A DNA stretch of 64,000 nucleotides from Burkholderia ubonensis (GCF_001718695.1 NZ_CP013421.1:248001-312000); one strand, 5' to 3'. Shown: positions 9,839 to 18,762, counted from the stretch's first letter. A program made the numbers and translations. The notes: generated by a model not told the origin, from the sequence alone.

Positions 9839-10008
9839 AATCCATTTAACATTCAATGGATTAAAGCGGCGAAAAATTGATATTCGTACTCGTCCTATAT
9901 ATAGAGGGCCAAATATCGTTCACGAACTAGATACAAAGCATCGGTGAATTGGCATCATTGACCTCGCTCTGTAAGGAGTTTGTCAATCACCTTTCATTGG
10001 AGAAAAGC
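9839..10008 (+). promoter_or_regulatory. Putative fimbrial operon promoter region with a perfect 8-bp inverted repeat
   Basis: AATCCATT (9839-9846) and AATGGATT (9855-9862) form a perfect inverted repeat with an 8-bp spacer, a plausible binding site for a dimeric regulator. Downstream the DNA is AT-rich, with CCTATATATAGAGG near 9894-9907 that could include a -10 element, about 100 bp before the pilin start. GGAGA at 9999-10003 is a good ribosome-binding site for the GTG at 10009. Promoter assignment is inference. Confidence 0.45.
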
Positions 10009-10605
10009 GTGGCTCTCAACAAGAAATTCATCGCATTCGCAGCAGTCGCAGGTATGTTCGCAGCAGGTTCGGCCATGGCAGCCGACGGTACGATCAACTT
10101 CACGGGCAACATCACCGCGGCGTCGTGCTCGATCACCGGCGGTGCTGGCACGAACGTGACTGGCGAGAAGGGCAACCAGGACATCGCGGTCAACCTCGGC
10201 ACGGTCAGTGCGGATTCGATCGGCGGCACCGCTGGTTACGGCATCGCAGGCGGCACGTCGATCGATCTGAGCCTCGACTGCGGCAACACGGCGACCGATT
10301 TGACGCTCGTTAAGGTGAAGTTCGACGCGAAGTCAGGTTCGGGCCTCGACGGCAAGAACAACAACCTGCTGCAGATCTCGGGCACGGCCACGGGCGTCGG
10401 CATCGGCATCTATGATGGCAATAACAAGCTGCTGAACCTGGCGGCAAACGAGACGATCGATGCACCGCTGGTCAAGGGCGGCACGGCTGAAGCGCCGACC
10501 TACGCCGCAGCTCTGAACATGCGTGCTGGCTACGTCGCGAACGGCGACAAGATCGGCGCTGGTACCGCCAACGGCACGCTGCCTTTCACGCTGACCTACG
10601 AGTAA
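10009..10605 (+). CDS. Major fimbrial subunit (type 1-like pilin)
   Basis: About 198 residues from GTG 10009, chosen because GGAGA precedes it at good spacing and the resulting N-terminus is a clean signal peptide (MALNKKFIAFAAVAGMF...AMA, cut before ADGT). The longer frame from 9949 would bury the signal peptide. The mature protein has the pilin hallmarks: INFTGNITAASCSI with the first disulphide Cys, a second Cys in LSLDCGNT, and a C-terminal beta-zipper strand ending TLPFTLTYE with the penultimate Tyr. It is the structural rod subunit, exported by Sec and assembled by the chaperone and usher encoded next. A long hairpin follows the gene. Confidence 0.93.
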   Translation: MALNKKFIAFAAVAGMFAAGSAMAADGTINFTGNITAASCSITGGAGTNVTGEKGNQDIAVNLGTVSADSIGGTAGYGIAGGTSIDLSLDCGNTATDLTLVKVKFDAKSGSGLDGKNNNLLQISGTATGVGIGIYDGNNKLLNLAANETIDAPLVKGGTAEAPTYAAALNMRAGYVANGDKIGAGTANGTLPFTLTYE

Positions 10606-10618
10606 ATCCCCCAATCGA

Positions 10619-10651
10619 GCGGTGAAACGGCACGGCGTGCCGTTTCACCGC
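10619..10651 (+). terminator. Perfect 15-bp hairpin between pilin and chaperone genes
   Basis: GCGGTGAAACGGCAC and its exact reverse complement are separated by a 3-nt loop (GGC). There is no U-run, so it may act as an RNA-stabilising or attenuating hairpin rather than a full terminator. Placement directly after the major pilin gene fits the common need to make far more rod subunit than chaperone and usher. Confidence 0.75.
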
Positions 10652-10673
10652 CGCCTCCAGAGTTAAATCCGCC

Positions 10674-11393
10674 ATGAAGAAATCGCTCATTGCAGGGCTG
10701 GTCGCGGCCGGCTCGATACTGTTCCTCTCAATTTCGTCGCATGCCGGCGTTTCGTTGTCTGGCACGCGCATCGTTTATCCAGCGAAGAGCAAGGAAGCGT
10801 CAGTCGTCGTCAAGAATCAGTCGCCGGACGACGTGATGATCCAGTCCTGGATCGAGTTGCCGAATGGCACGAAAGGCGATCTGCCCTTTGCAATCACGCC
10901 GTCGTTGAGCCGCCTGGGCGGCGACAAGCAGCAGATCCTGCGCATCTTTTATGCGGGTGAGGGGCTCGCTACCGATCGTGAGTCGGCGTTCTGGCTCAAC
11001 GTGCAGGAGATCCCGCAGAAGTCCAAGAGCGACAACACGCTGCAGATCGCCGTGCGTCAGCGCATCAAGTTCTTCTACCGGCCTGCCGATTTGTCCGGAG
11101 AACCCTCAGATGCGCCGGGCCAGCTGAAGTGGCGTTGGAGCGAGGGTAGCGGCAAGCCGGCGCTGGAAGTCGTCAACGACTCCCCTTACTTCGTGTCGCT
11201 GGGTCACGTGAATCTCAAGGCGGGCGCAAACACGTATCCTGTCGTCGCTGAAATGATCGAACCGAAATCGTCGAAACGCCTGGCCGTCAAGAATCTCGTT
11301 GGAAAGGCGCTGCCGGCGAATGCGAAGGTCGAGTTTGGGTCGATCAACGATTTCGGCGCGACAGTCGACACTCAGTCAGACGTGACGAAATAG
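10674..11393 (+). CDS. Periplasmic fimbrial chaperone (PapD/FimC family)
   Basis: A 239-residue protein with a signal peptide ending near SSHA. The mature protein begins GVSLSGTRIVYPAKSKEASV, the G1-strand-zone start seen in PapD-like chaperones. The conserved Arg of the subunit-binding cleft is in TRIVYP and the conserved Lys in QRIKFFYRP. It has the two immunoglobulin-like domains and the typical hydrophobic G1 strand region before IKFFYRPADL. It caps pilin subunits by donor-strand complementation and delivers them to the usher. It starts 68 bp after the pilin stop and is followed by the usher on the same strand. Confidence 0.93.
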   Translation: MKKSLIAGLVAAGSILFLSISSHAGVSLSGTRIVYPAKSKEASVVVKNQSPDDVMIQSWIELPNGTKGDLPFAITPSLSRLGGDKQQILRIFYAGEGLATDRESAFWLNVQEIPQKSKSDNTLQIAVRQRIKFFYRPADLSGEPSDAPGQLKWRWSEGSGKPALEVVNDSPYFVSLGHVNLKAGANTYPVVAEMIEPKSSKRLAVKNLVGKALPANAKVEFGSINDFGATVDTQSDVTK

Positions 11394-11512
11394 CTCCCGC
11401 GTGACATGAGGATGGCCGTGTCTATCGCGGCACATTAATCAGTTTTACTAATTAAAAAAGGGCGCGCATTTCTGATGCCTCCACCGAGGAGAAAGAGCTC
11501 GCAATCCACGTC

Positions 11513-14002
11513 ATGAACACAACTGTCAAGAAAATCGCAGAGGCTTGTCGGCGTGCGTCCTATCTGATGGCGCTCGGTGTCGCTATGACCCCCGTGGCTG
11601 GGCAAGCAGCAGAGTTCAACGAGTTGTTCCTCAAGAAGGGGGACGGTCCCGTCGAGCTTTCGTATTTCGAAAAGGGTAGTTCGGTTGCGCCGGGCATCTA
11701 CGATGTGGATGTGTCGTTGAATCAGCGACGTGCAAGACGTGAGTCGGTCCTGTTCAAGGCCGATGCGTCGGGTGAGGTTCGCCCGGTGATCACGTTCGGC
11801 TTGTTGAAGGCGCTGGGCGTCGACGTGAATCGCCTCGAGCGCGAGCACAAACTGGCAGCAGGGCTGGCGGACGACTCGCCGGTCGATCTCGGCACACTTG
11901 CCGACGGCGGATCAACGAGTTTCGACGTCGGCACACTGACGCTCGATGTCAGCGTGCCGCAGGCCTATGCGCCAACGCAAACGCGCGGCTACGTCGATCC
12001 GTCGCTTTGGGACCAGGGCATGACCGCCGCCTATTCGAACTATCAGGCGAACTTTAGTCACGATACGGATTCCGGATATCGCAGCGACTACGCGTATATC
12101 GGGCTGCGCAACGGCCTCAACATCGGCGCGTGGCGGTTGCGCAACGAATCTGCGCTGTCGTGGCGTCGCGGCAGTCCGTCCGATTTGGCGGCGAACCGCA
12201 CCTATGTGGAACGCGACCTGCAGCACATCAAGGGGCGGCTGTCCGCGGGCGAGGTGTACTCGTCCGGTGAGATCTTCGACAGTGTACGCTTTCTCGGCGC
12301 GCAGATCAGTTCCGATACAGGCATGTTGCCGGACAACGAGGTCGGGTATGCGCCGGTCGTGCGCGGAATCGCCGAGAGCAATGCCGTCGTCGAAGTACGG
12401 CAGAACGGCTACGTGATCTATTCGACGTCCGTCACACCCGGGGCGTTCGAATTCCGGGACATTTACCCGAGCGGCTCGAACGGCGACCTTGAGATCAGGA
12501 TCATCGAATCCGACGGCAGCGTGCGCACGTACCGGCAGTCCTATTCGTATCTGCCGGTCATGATTCGTAGCGGCACGATGCGCTATTCGTTCTCGGCCGG
12601 CCAGTATCGCGGCTATAGCCAGTCGCGGCCGATGTTCGCGCAGGGCACGCTGGTGTATGGCGTGTCCGACAACCTGACCGGCTATGGCGGTTTCATCGGC
12701 GCCGAGCGGTACGCGGCCATTGCGCTCGGGGTCGGATACAACTCGCCGCTGGGCGGCGTGTCGTTCGACATTACGCACAGCCAGTCGAACGCGACGGGCC
12801 GCAAGTCCAGCGGGCAAAGTTTTCGGTTCCTCTATTCGAAAACGCTGAAAGCGACGGAAACCACCTTCACGATGGTCGGCTACCGCTATTCGACCGATGG
12901 CTATCGTACATTCAGCCAGCACGTCGACGACCTCGATCGCCAGTGGGGGAGCGGGTATAACCGCCAGAAGAGTCGCGTCGACCTGAACATCAACCAGTCG
13001 CTGGGCACGGACGGGTCGGTGTACGCGAGTATTGGCGAGACGAGCTACTGGAGCCAGGGCGGGGCGAGCCGCAACATCCAGCTTGGCTACAGCGGCGCGC
13101 TGAAAAATCTCAGCTACAGCGTCGCGGTCGCACACGCACGGGATTCGGGTCCGTTCGGCCGCTCCGACACGCAGTTCACCGCGTCGATCAGCATTCCGCT
13201 CGGCGGCGGCGCCCGTTCGCATCGCATGTTCGCGAACACCGTGGCATCGACGAACGGCGACGTCAGTACGCAAGTCGGCGTGAACGGCTTCCTGAATGAA
13301 GCGAACACGGTCAACTACTCGGTCCAAGGCGACTACCGCAAGAATTCCGGAGGGTCGGGCGGTGTGGGCCTCGGCTGGGATACACCACTGGCCAAACTGA
13401 CGACGAACTACAACCAGTCCGGTCAGGGCAAGCACATGAACGTCGGCGCCGCAGGTTCCGTCGTCGCGCACAGCGGTGGCGTGACGCTGGGCCAGACGGT
13501 TGGCGAGACGTTCGCGATCGCCGAAGTGCCGGGTGTGCGCGGTGCGCAGTTCTCGTCGTCATCGAGCATTAGCACCGATCGCAGCGGCTACGCGATCCTG
13601 CCGTATGTGCAGCCGTATCGCTACAACTGGCTCAGCGTCGACACCGAGAGCCTCGGTTTCGACACCGACCTGACCGACAACTCGAAGTCGGTGGTGCCAA
13701 CGCGCGGCGCGATCGTGAAGGCGACGTTCTCAGCGGAGATGGGCCGCCGGGTCCAGTTCGACGTGACGACTGCGAATGGCGGCAAGGTACCGTTCGGCGC
13801 GACGGCCTACGACGAGAGCGGCAAGGTACTCGGCATGGTCGACGATGCATCACGCGTACTCGTGTTCGGCATCAAGGAGCAGGGGCGCATGTCGATTCGC
13901 TGGAGCGAGGGTTCGTGCGAAGGCAGCTATGCGTTGCCGGAACGGAAGAAGTCGGTTGCGTACGAGCGTGTGGCGATGGTCTGCCAAATGGATGGGCGCT
14001 GA
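11513..14002 (+). CDS. Outer-membrane fimbrial usher (FimD/PapC family)
   Basis: An 829-residue usher. The signal peptide ends near GQAAEF; then come the N-terminal chaperone-binding domain (FNELFLKKGDGPVELSYF, SLNQRR), a large beta-barrel with the plug region (VVEVRQNGYVIYSTSVTPGAFEF), and a C-terminal domain with the paired Cys (SEGSCEGSYALP, MVCQMDG). The length is normal. The first part of the plug-adjacent sequence (DIYPSGSNGDLEI) is strongly conserved in the family. It polymerises and secretes the fimbria. A GAGGAGAAAG motif lies about 20 bp before the ATG, somewhat far, but no better in-frame start is present. Confidence 0.94.
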   Translation: MNTTVKKIAEACRRASYLMALGVAMTPVAGQAAEFNELFLKKGDGPVELSYFEKGSSVAPGIYDVDVSLNQRRARRESVLFKADASGEVRPVITFGLLKALGVDVNRLEREHKLAAGLADDSPVDLGTLADGGSTSFDVGTLTLDVSVPQAYAPTQTRGYVDPSLWDQGMTAAYSNYQANFSHDTDSGYRSDYAYIGLRNGLNIGAWRLRNESALSWRRGSPSDLAANRTYVERDLQHIKGRLSAGEVYSSGEIFDSVRFLGAQISSDTGMLPDNEVGYAPVVRGIAESNAVVEVRQNGYVIYSTSVTPGAFEFRDIYPSGSNGDLEIRIIESDGSVRTYRQSYSYLPVMIRSGTMRYSFSAGQYRGYSQSRPMFAQGTLVYGVSDNLTGYGGFIGAERYAAIALGVGYNSPLGGVSFDITHSQSNATGRKSSGQSFRFLYSKTLKATETTFTMVGYRYSTDGYRTFSQHVDDLDRQWGSGYNRQKSRVDLNINQSLGTDGSVYASIGETSYWSQGGASRNIQLGYSGALKNLSYSVAVAHARDSGPFGRSDTQFTASISIPLGGGARSHRMFANTVASTNGDVSTQVGVNGFLNEANTVNYSVQGDYRKNSGGSGGVGLGWDTPLAKLTTNYNQSGQGKHMNVGAAGSVVAHSGGVTLGQTVGETFAIAEVPGVRGAQFSSSSSISTDRSGYAILPYVQPYRYNWLSVDTESLGFDTDLTDNSKSVVPTRGAIVKATFSAEMGRRVQFDVTTANGGKVPFGATAYDESGKVLGMVDDASRVLVFGIKEQGRMSIRWSEGSCEGSYALPERKKSVAYERVAMVCQMDGR

Positions 14003-14202
14003 TCGGCATGCCGGCACGGGATGCAGTGGCGTGTCGATACAGGGATATCGTGAATGGAGCGTCAGCAGGCCTATCTCTATAGGCGATCTACTCAACACGC
14101 TGGTCGCGATCACATGTTTGCATGTGACATCGAGTACTATCGGTGGATACGCACAATCGGCCCAGGGCATGATCCAAACTCTTTTTTTGGAAAAATATTC
14201 CG

Positions 14203-15215
14203 ATGAAAACATTGAAATATATATCACTTATTCTGGCGTCGGCGTTGCCGATTCATGCGATGGCTGCTGCCCAGTGCAATCCCGCTTCGACTATAACCAA
14301 TTCACTAACTTACTATACCTATTCCACCACAGGCTTCAATCCACCGCCCTTCAATCCAGCCGATATTCCAATCGGCGGGGTAATATATGAAGGGAAGCCC
14401 ACTGCAACGATCACAAATTCGGGGGGGGGCAGTTTGGGCCCCAAACGGTCTGCAGCCCGCAAGCTGAAGCTTGGTATGTGGGTGTCGGTACCCCCGGAGC
14501 AGACAATATCTACCCGACAACTGTGCCGAATGTTGGAATGCGAATTATTTTTGGAAATAAAACTGTGCCATTTTCAAATGGGCTTGTGGGGAAAAGTTTT
14601 TGGAGCAGAGAAGTTAATCCAACGATTCAATTAATTAAAACCGGGAACATAACCGCGGGTGGTTTAATGAGAGATCTTTACGCTCGCATTGCGGCGACCT
14701 CCCAGTCTGGTCCGTCGATGGTCGAATTTAGCTTCGCCACTCCAGTTAGTGTGGTACCCATGGTCCCAACCTGCGCGGTCACTACGAAGAGCATCACGGT
14801 AGCGATGGGGCAGACAATGGCCGCGACTACATTCACCGGTGTGGGTTCAACCTCACCATCCAAACCCTTCGAGATCCGTCTGTCCTGTTCGGGCGGCGCC
14901 CAGGGAACCGCGATCGCGGCGTATGTCACGCTGAGAGACGCAACGACTCCCACGAATACGGGGAAGATGCTGTCGCTTTCGAAGGGCTCTACGGCCGCCG
15001 GAGTGCGTATTGAGATTCTGAAGGATGACGAAGTGCTCGGATATGGCCCTGACTCTTCTGCGGAGGGAAACACCAATCAATGGTTCGGCGGGCTAGTGCA
15101 GCAAGGTGGGTCCGGGCTGGTCATACCGCTGTGGGCTCGTTACGTGCAGACAGCCGGGAGCGTGAAAGCGGGAACGGCAAATGGAGTTGCGACGTTCACG
15201 ATGAGCTATCAATAA
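14203..15215 (+). pseudogene. Fimbrial tip adhesin (lectin domain + pilin domain), frame broken at a G9 run
   Basis: Frame 1 (14203-14634) gives a signal peptide (MKTLKYISLILASALPIHAMA) and the start of the receptor-binding domain up to ATITNSGGG. Frame 2 continues from the same G-run as GQFGPQTVCSPQAEAWYVGVG through 15215, with a pilin domain beginning PTCAVTTKSITVAMGQ and ending VATFTMSYQ. Joined, the protein would be about 337 residues, the usual length of a two-domain tip adhesin. The tract has nine G; ten or seven would restore the frame. As written only a ~75-residue stub of the adhesin is in frame before a wrong-frame tail. The first 500 bp are much richer in A+T than the usher gene, which suggests a separate origin for the lectin domain. 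Confidence 0.85.
14421..14429 (+). repeat. G9 homopolymer at the adhesin frame break
   Basis: Nine G follow AAATTC and precede CAGTTTGG. The upstream frame enters the run with TCG; the downstream adhesin frame starts at CAG. Ten or seven G would align them. It has the same length and the same required correction as the tract in the sensor kinase at 6570. Confidence 0.8.
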
Positions 15216-15360
15216 ATCTCGTGTGCGACCTGTCATGCGCGACCTTCGTGATACCTGTCGAGCAAGCTGATGCTAGATCAAGGCCCCGGTTCGAACGAAT
15301 TCGGGGCGAATGTTTGTTGCTCATAGATCGTCTATTCGAATAACGAGTCAATTCAGAATT

Positions 15361-15378
15361 GGCCTGCTCTAGCAGGCC
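15361..15378 (+). terminator. Hairpin downstream of the fimbrial operon
   Basis: GGCCTGCT, a 2-nt loop (CT) and AGCAGGCC form a perfect 8-bp stem about 145 bp after the adhesin stop. It is followed by ATTCAATTACC without a clear U-run. It could end fimbrial transcription or be an insertion-sequence terminus, since IS4 debris follows. Confidence 0.45.
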
Positions 15379-15499
15379 ATTCAATTACCGTCCGTCCTGA
15401 CGTATTTTCCATTCTGCCGTTCACGACGATCGCCGCAAAGCGGTCGCTTTCGGCTTGCTCGGTCGATTCCAATGCGAATGGATCAACGTCGTGGGCTTT

Positions 15500-15800
15500 C
15501 CGGTGCCCACTCTGGGGCCTCAGGCTCTATGAGGGCGCAACGCGGTCAGCGATCTCAACCGCGTCAGGTCGCAGGCTGCAACCGTCAGGGGTAGCACTTG
15601 GTCCACTTTCTCGAAACCCCGAACCGCGACCTATCGAAACGCCTCTGCTGGTCCGCCACGTGGCCTCCACCGGCAAGATCGTTGTCCTGATGACTAACCT
15701 GTTCGACACCGTGCATTCCCGGCAGCCATCGTTCGTCACCTGTACTACCAGCGCTGGCGCATACGGGTCTTGCACTTCATTTTCGTACAAATACGATCGA
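15500..15800 (+). pseudogene. IS4-family transposase C-terminal fragment, frameshifted
   Basis: One frame reads TGKIVVLMTNLFDTVH and, after a shift near 15716, the next reads FPAAIVRHLYYQRWRI. Together these match the Y-(2)-R-(3)-E region of IS4-family DDE transposases, which usually reads LYHQRWRIEEAFK. The catalytic Glu is not retained after RWRI. No start, no ends and no intact frame were found. It separates the fimbrial operon from the second response regulator; 15800-16021 holds nothing recognisable apart from the regulator leader. Confidence 0.6.
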
Positions 15801-16021
15801 AAGCACATCAAATAGCTGACATGTACGATATTCACATGGAAAAGCAATATGTAAACTGACTGTCAAATTGGCGGCGCGGGAAAGGGTTCCGGGTTTGAAC
15901 TCTCCCAAGGCGCAAAGCGAAAGCTCGTGGGTATGGTAGCTAAAGCGTAATACACCTCTGCGTCGGCACGAAAGGAGGCGACCAGGCACGACGAACCACA
16001 TAAATAGCAAGGCATGAACAC

Positions 16022-16726
16022 ATGAACTATTTCTCCATCCGCGTTGCAATTACCGACGATCATCCTTCTGTTCTGATCGGATTACAAAATATTCTCAAAA
16101 ACGCTGGTCAGATAGATCTCATCGGCGCCTGCCAAAGTCCGGTCGATCTGATTGAAATGCTGCAGCGCACGCCGTGCGACGTTGTAATCTGCGAGTACAC
16201 AATGTACACGGACAAATACTGTGGCGGACCCTGGCTCTTCGAATATCTCCAACGAGAATATCCGAACGTTGGTATTGTCGTTCTCACGACACTAAAGAAT
16301 GCAGCCGTGATACACACTCTTCTGTCCCGGAAAAATCTTTCTGTGGTCAGTAAGGCCGACGCAATCGGCCATGTCATCACTGCAATTCATGCGGCCTTTG
16401 CGGGCGGGACATATAATTCGCCGACCATCAGATCGATTGCCGAGAGTATTTATACGAGCCGGCTCAATACGATTGCCGACCTGTCTCCAAAAGAAGCTGA
16501 GGTAATGAGCCTATTCGTGGCGGGCAATACCGTCACTGAAATTTCTTTCCTCCTGAAGCGCAGTAAGCAGACAGTCAGCTCGCACAAGCGAAGCGCGATG
16601 CGCAAGCTCGGGGTGTCAAACGATATAGAGTTTATTTCGTTCATATTGAATGGATTGGCTACGCATAATCCGAATGAGCAGCTGAATTTTCGAAGCGCGG
16701 GCGATGTGGAAGTGAATGCGCCTTGA
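16022..16726 (+). CDS. LuxR/NarL-type response regulator with Glu at the phospho-acceptor site
   Basis: A 234-residue paralogue of the regulator at 4754, with receiver and LuxR HTH (LSPKEAEVMSLFVAGN...SKQTVSSHKRSAMRKLG). The acidic pair D12/D13 (ITDDHP) and the Lys (VVSKAD) are kept, but the residue aligned with the phospho-acceptor D61 of the paralogue is E58 (VVICEYTM). Asp-to-Glu changes at this site mimic phosphorylation in some response regulators, so the protein may be constitutively active or phosphorylation-independent. The final ~20 residues extend past the paralogue's end. It is placed between the fimbrial operon and an EAL gene on the same strand. Confidence 0.9.
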   Translation: MNYFSIRVAITDDHPSVLIGLQNILKNAGQIDLIGACQSPVDLIEMLQRTPCDVVICEYTMYTDKYCGGPWLFEYLQREYPNVGIVVLTTLKNAAVIHTLLSRKNLSVVSKADAIGHVITAIHAAFAGGTYNSPTIRSIAESIYTSRLNTIADLSPKEAEVMSLFVAGNTVTEISFLLKRSKQTVSSHKRSAMRKLGVSNDIEFISFILNGLATHNPNEQLNFRSAGDVEVNAP

Positions 16727-17045
16727 TGTCGGTCGTGACCAAGAATTCGAATTGAATTACTGGGGATCGACAAGTCAGTTGGCGTCTGGTTCAAATTCAT
16801 CCGTCGCGTAAGGGGCATTTGTACACTTCATGAAAATTCTGGCACTTTGGATCGAAAATACCTTTCTGGCCAACTATTTGCAAAATCGTGTTTTGAAAAG
16901 ATGTCGCAGGGAAGGGGAGCCTTGAGGGATAAGGGGCTGCGCGACTAACCGCCAGAGTTTGCACGAAAAGTACGAATACCCCAATGCCGGTCAAGCGCCC
17001 GGCGGGGGCACGTAGATCGTCATCATTCCACCGTAGGGAGGGAAC

Positions 17046-18158
17046 ATGATCCAATGCGTAAAGGCGCTCATGCAACGTCGATTAGCCCAAGATATGCGGC
17101 GTCATGCGGATTCTGACCTTGGGCTCGCAGGCACGGTGTTGGCGGCGATCGCTCAAGACAGGGTGATGCTCTGGGCTCAGCCGATTGTGAGCGTGCGGGA
17201 CGATGCAGCGGTGCTATATCACGAATGCTTGGTGAGAATCGTCGACGCGGACGGACTTCCGATCGTATATCCGTCAGAGTTCATACCCAGTCTGGAGCGG
17301 CTTGAATTGATGCGATTCGTTGATCGATATATCGTCAGCATGGCGATCGATTTAATGGATTCCAATGTCGATCTACGCTTAGGCATCAATATTTCTGCGC
17401 AAAGTGCAAATAATTTCCAGTGGTGGGAATCAATCTTCCTGATACTTGAAAATAGGCCAGATATTGCTTGTCGTCTGGTCGTTGAGATCACCGAAACCAC
17501 GCAACTGTCGTCAGTGTCAGGGCGTATGTTCGTCGAACGCCTGCGTCTTAGCGGATGTGCCATTGCTGTGGACGATTTTGGCGATGGATTTAGTTTGGAG
17601 AATAGCACGCACATCGCACAACTCGACATCGTCAAGATCGCCGGTCGAATGTTACCGGCCGATTGCGGTGACCAGACGCAATGCAATCGGTTCAAGAAGT
17701 TGGTGGCCCGCGCCCGATGCCATGCAAAGCAGGTGGTGGTAGAGGGCATAGAAGGCATTGCCGGGCTGCGCACGGCCGTGTTGTCTGGGGCGCAATGGGT
17801 ACAGGGTTATCACATCGGTAGGCCGGTACGATTGGGGAAGTCGGAATTCTCAACCGTCGGATCGATAGAGAAATCGCTGCAGCAGTTCGAGCGTATTGCG
17901 GATGCATTGATGGACTGGAAAGACGAAGAGAAGACGCGTGACGATGCGAGGCTCGCCTATGCGTTCGGGCTGTCAAGCGTATTGTATGGGCGACATTCTG
18001 CAATCGCCACGGGCTTGGGCAATGGCTTGAACGACGTGATTCGAATGAATTTTGTTAATTTGAATAAATCTGACCAGTTCCTACAGTGCTTTGTGAAGCT
18101 TGGGTTGGTCAATGGACAGACATTGGTCGATTCATTTGTATCGGGAACTTCTTCGTGA
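17046..18158 (+). CDS. EAL-domain protein (c-di-GMP phosphodiesterase-like)
   Basis: A 370-residue cytoplasmic protein with an EAL domain over residues ~35-275 and no GGDEF or sensor domain. Active-site motifs are largely kept: ECL in place of EAL (YHECLVRI), NIS, EITET, VDDFGDGFS (usually DDFGTGYS), VKI, VVEGIE and QGYHIGRP. The metal-binding Glu and Asp residues are present, but the Thr of DDFGTG is Asp and the KxD motif lacks its Asp, so activity is uncertain. The C-terminal ~95 residues (from LQQFERIADAL) form a helical extension of unknown role. GGGAGGGAAC precedes the ATG. Its position after the regulator and fimbrial genes suggests a role in switching between adhesion and motility. Confidence 0.88.
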   Translation: MIQCVKALMQRRLAQDMRRHADSDLGLAGTVLAAIAQDRVMLWAQPIVSVRDDAAVLYHECLVRIVDADGLPIVYPSEFIPSLERLELMRFVDRYIVSMAIDLMDSNVDLRLGINISAQSANNFQWWESIFLILENRPDIACRLVVEITETTQLSSVSGRMFVERLRLSGCAIAVDDFGDGFSLENSTHIAQLDIVKIAGRMLPADCGDQTQCNRFKKLVARARCHAKQVVVEGIEGIAGLRTAVLSGAQWVQGYHIGRPVRLGKSEFSTVGSIEKSLQQFERIADALMDWKDEEKTRDDARLAYAFGLSSVLYGRHSAIATGLGNGLNDVIRMNFVNLNKSDQFLQCFVKLGLVNGQTLVDSFVSGTSS

Positions 18159-18453
18159 CACCACAGTAGGCCGCGAAATTGCATTCGCGCGAAGTCGGTC
18201 AAATCTCAGCAATACATGGCAAGGTTAAGCCCCTGAGCGTAAGCGTGGAGCCGATACCATCTTGACGGCGTGAGTTACCGGTTCCCCCAACGATTGGATG
18301 CCATACGTAGCAGCGTGGCATTAGCAGCACGCAGATCGAACCGTTCGGCATCGACGCCGGGGCAACAGAGGTGGCCGCGCAAAATCGGACAGCGGGATAA
18401 GTGGAACGATCGGGGCTTGAGCCAGCGATAATGCAGGCAAAGAAACCGAGAAA

Positions 18454-18762
18454 ATGACGAAACGAACTCGACGCACGCACTCAGCGACGTTCAAAGCGAA
18501 AGTGGCCCTGGCGGCAGTGAAGGGCGAGCGCACGCTCGCCGAATTGGCGCAGCAGTTCGATGTGCATCCGAACCAGATCACGGAATGGAAACGACAGTTG
18601 CAGGAGCGCGCGGCCGACGTGTTCGGTGCGGCCAGCCCGGTGTCGAGCGAGCCACCGGTAGACGTGAAGACCCTGCACGCCAAGATCGGCCAACTCAGCC
18701 TGGAAAATGATTTTTTAAGCGGTGCGCTCACCAAGGCCGGATTGCTGAGCGCAGAGCGATGA
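18454..18762 (+). CDS. IS3-family transposase OrfA
   Basis: A 102-residue protein with the helix-turn-helix [20 protein letters not shown]...[19 protein letters not shown] and a C-terminal zipper ([25 protein letters not shown]). The stop overlaps the ATG of orfB (ATGA). It provides DNA binding for the OrfAB transposase. Confidence 0.9.
   Translation: MTKRTRRTHSATFKAKVALAAVKGERTLAELAQQFDVHPNQITEWKRQLQERAADVFGAASPVSSEPPVDVKTLHAKIGQLSLENDFLSGALTKAGLLSAER

Noticed and set aside
9949..10008. Upstream start for the pilin, adding 20 residues
   Set aside because: It would place a hydrophilic leader before the signal peptide and has no ribosome-binding site, while GTG 10009 has GGAGA at proper distance.
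11912..13471. 519-codon leftward open frame opposite the usher
   Set aside because: Antisense shadow: low-complexity Arg/Val/Ala-rich product with no family, while the rightward usher frame is complete and conserved.
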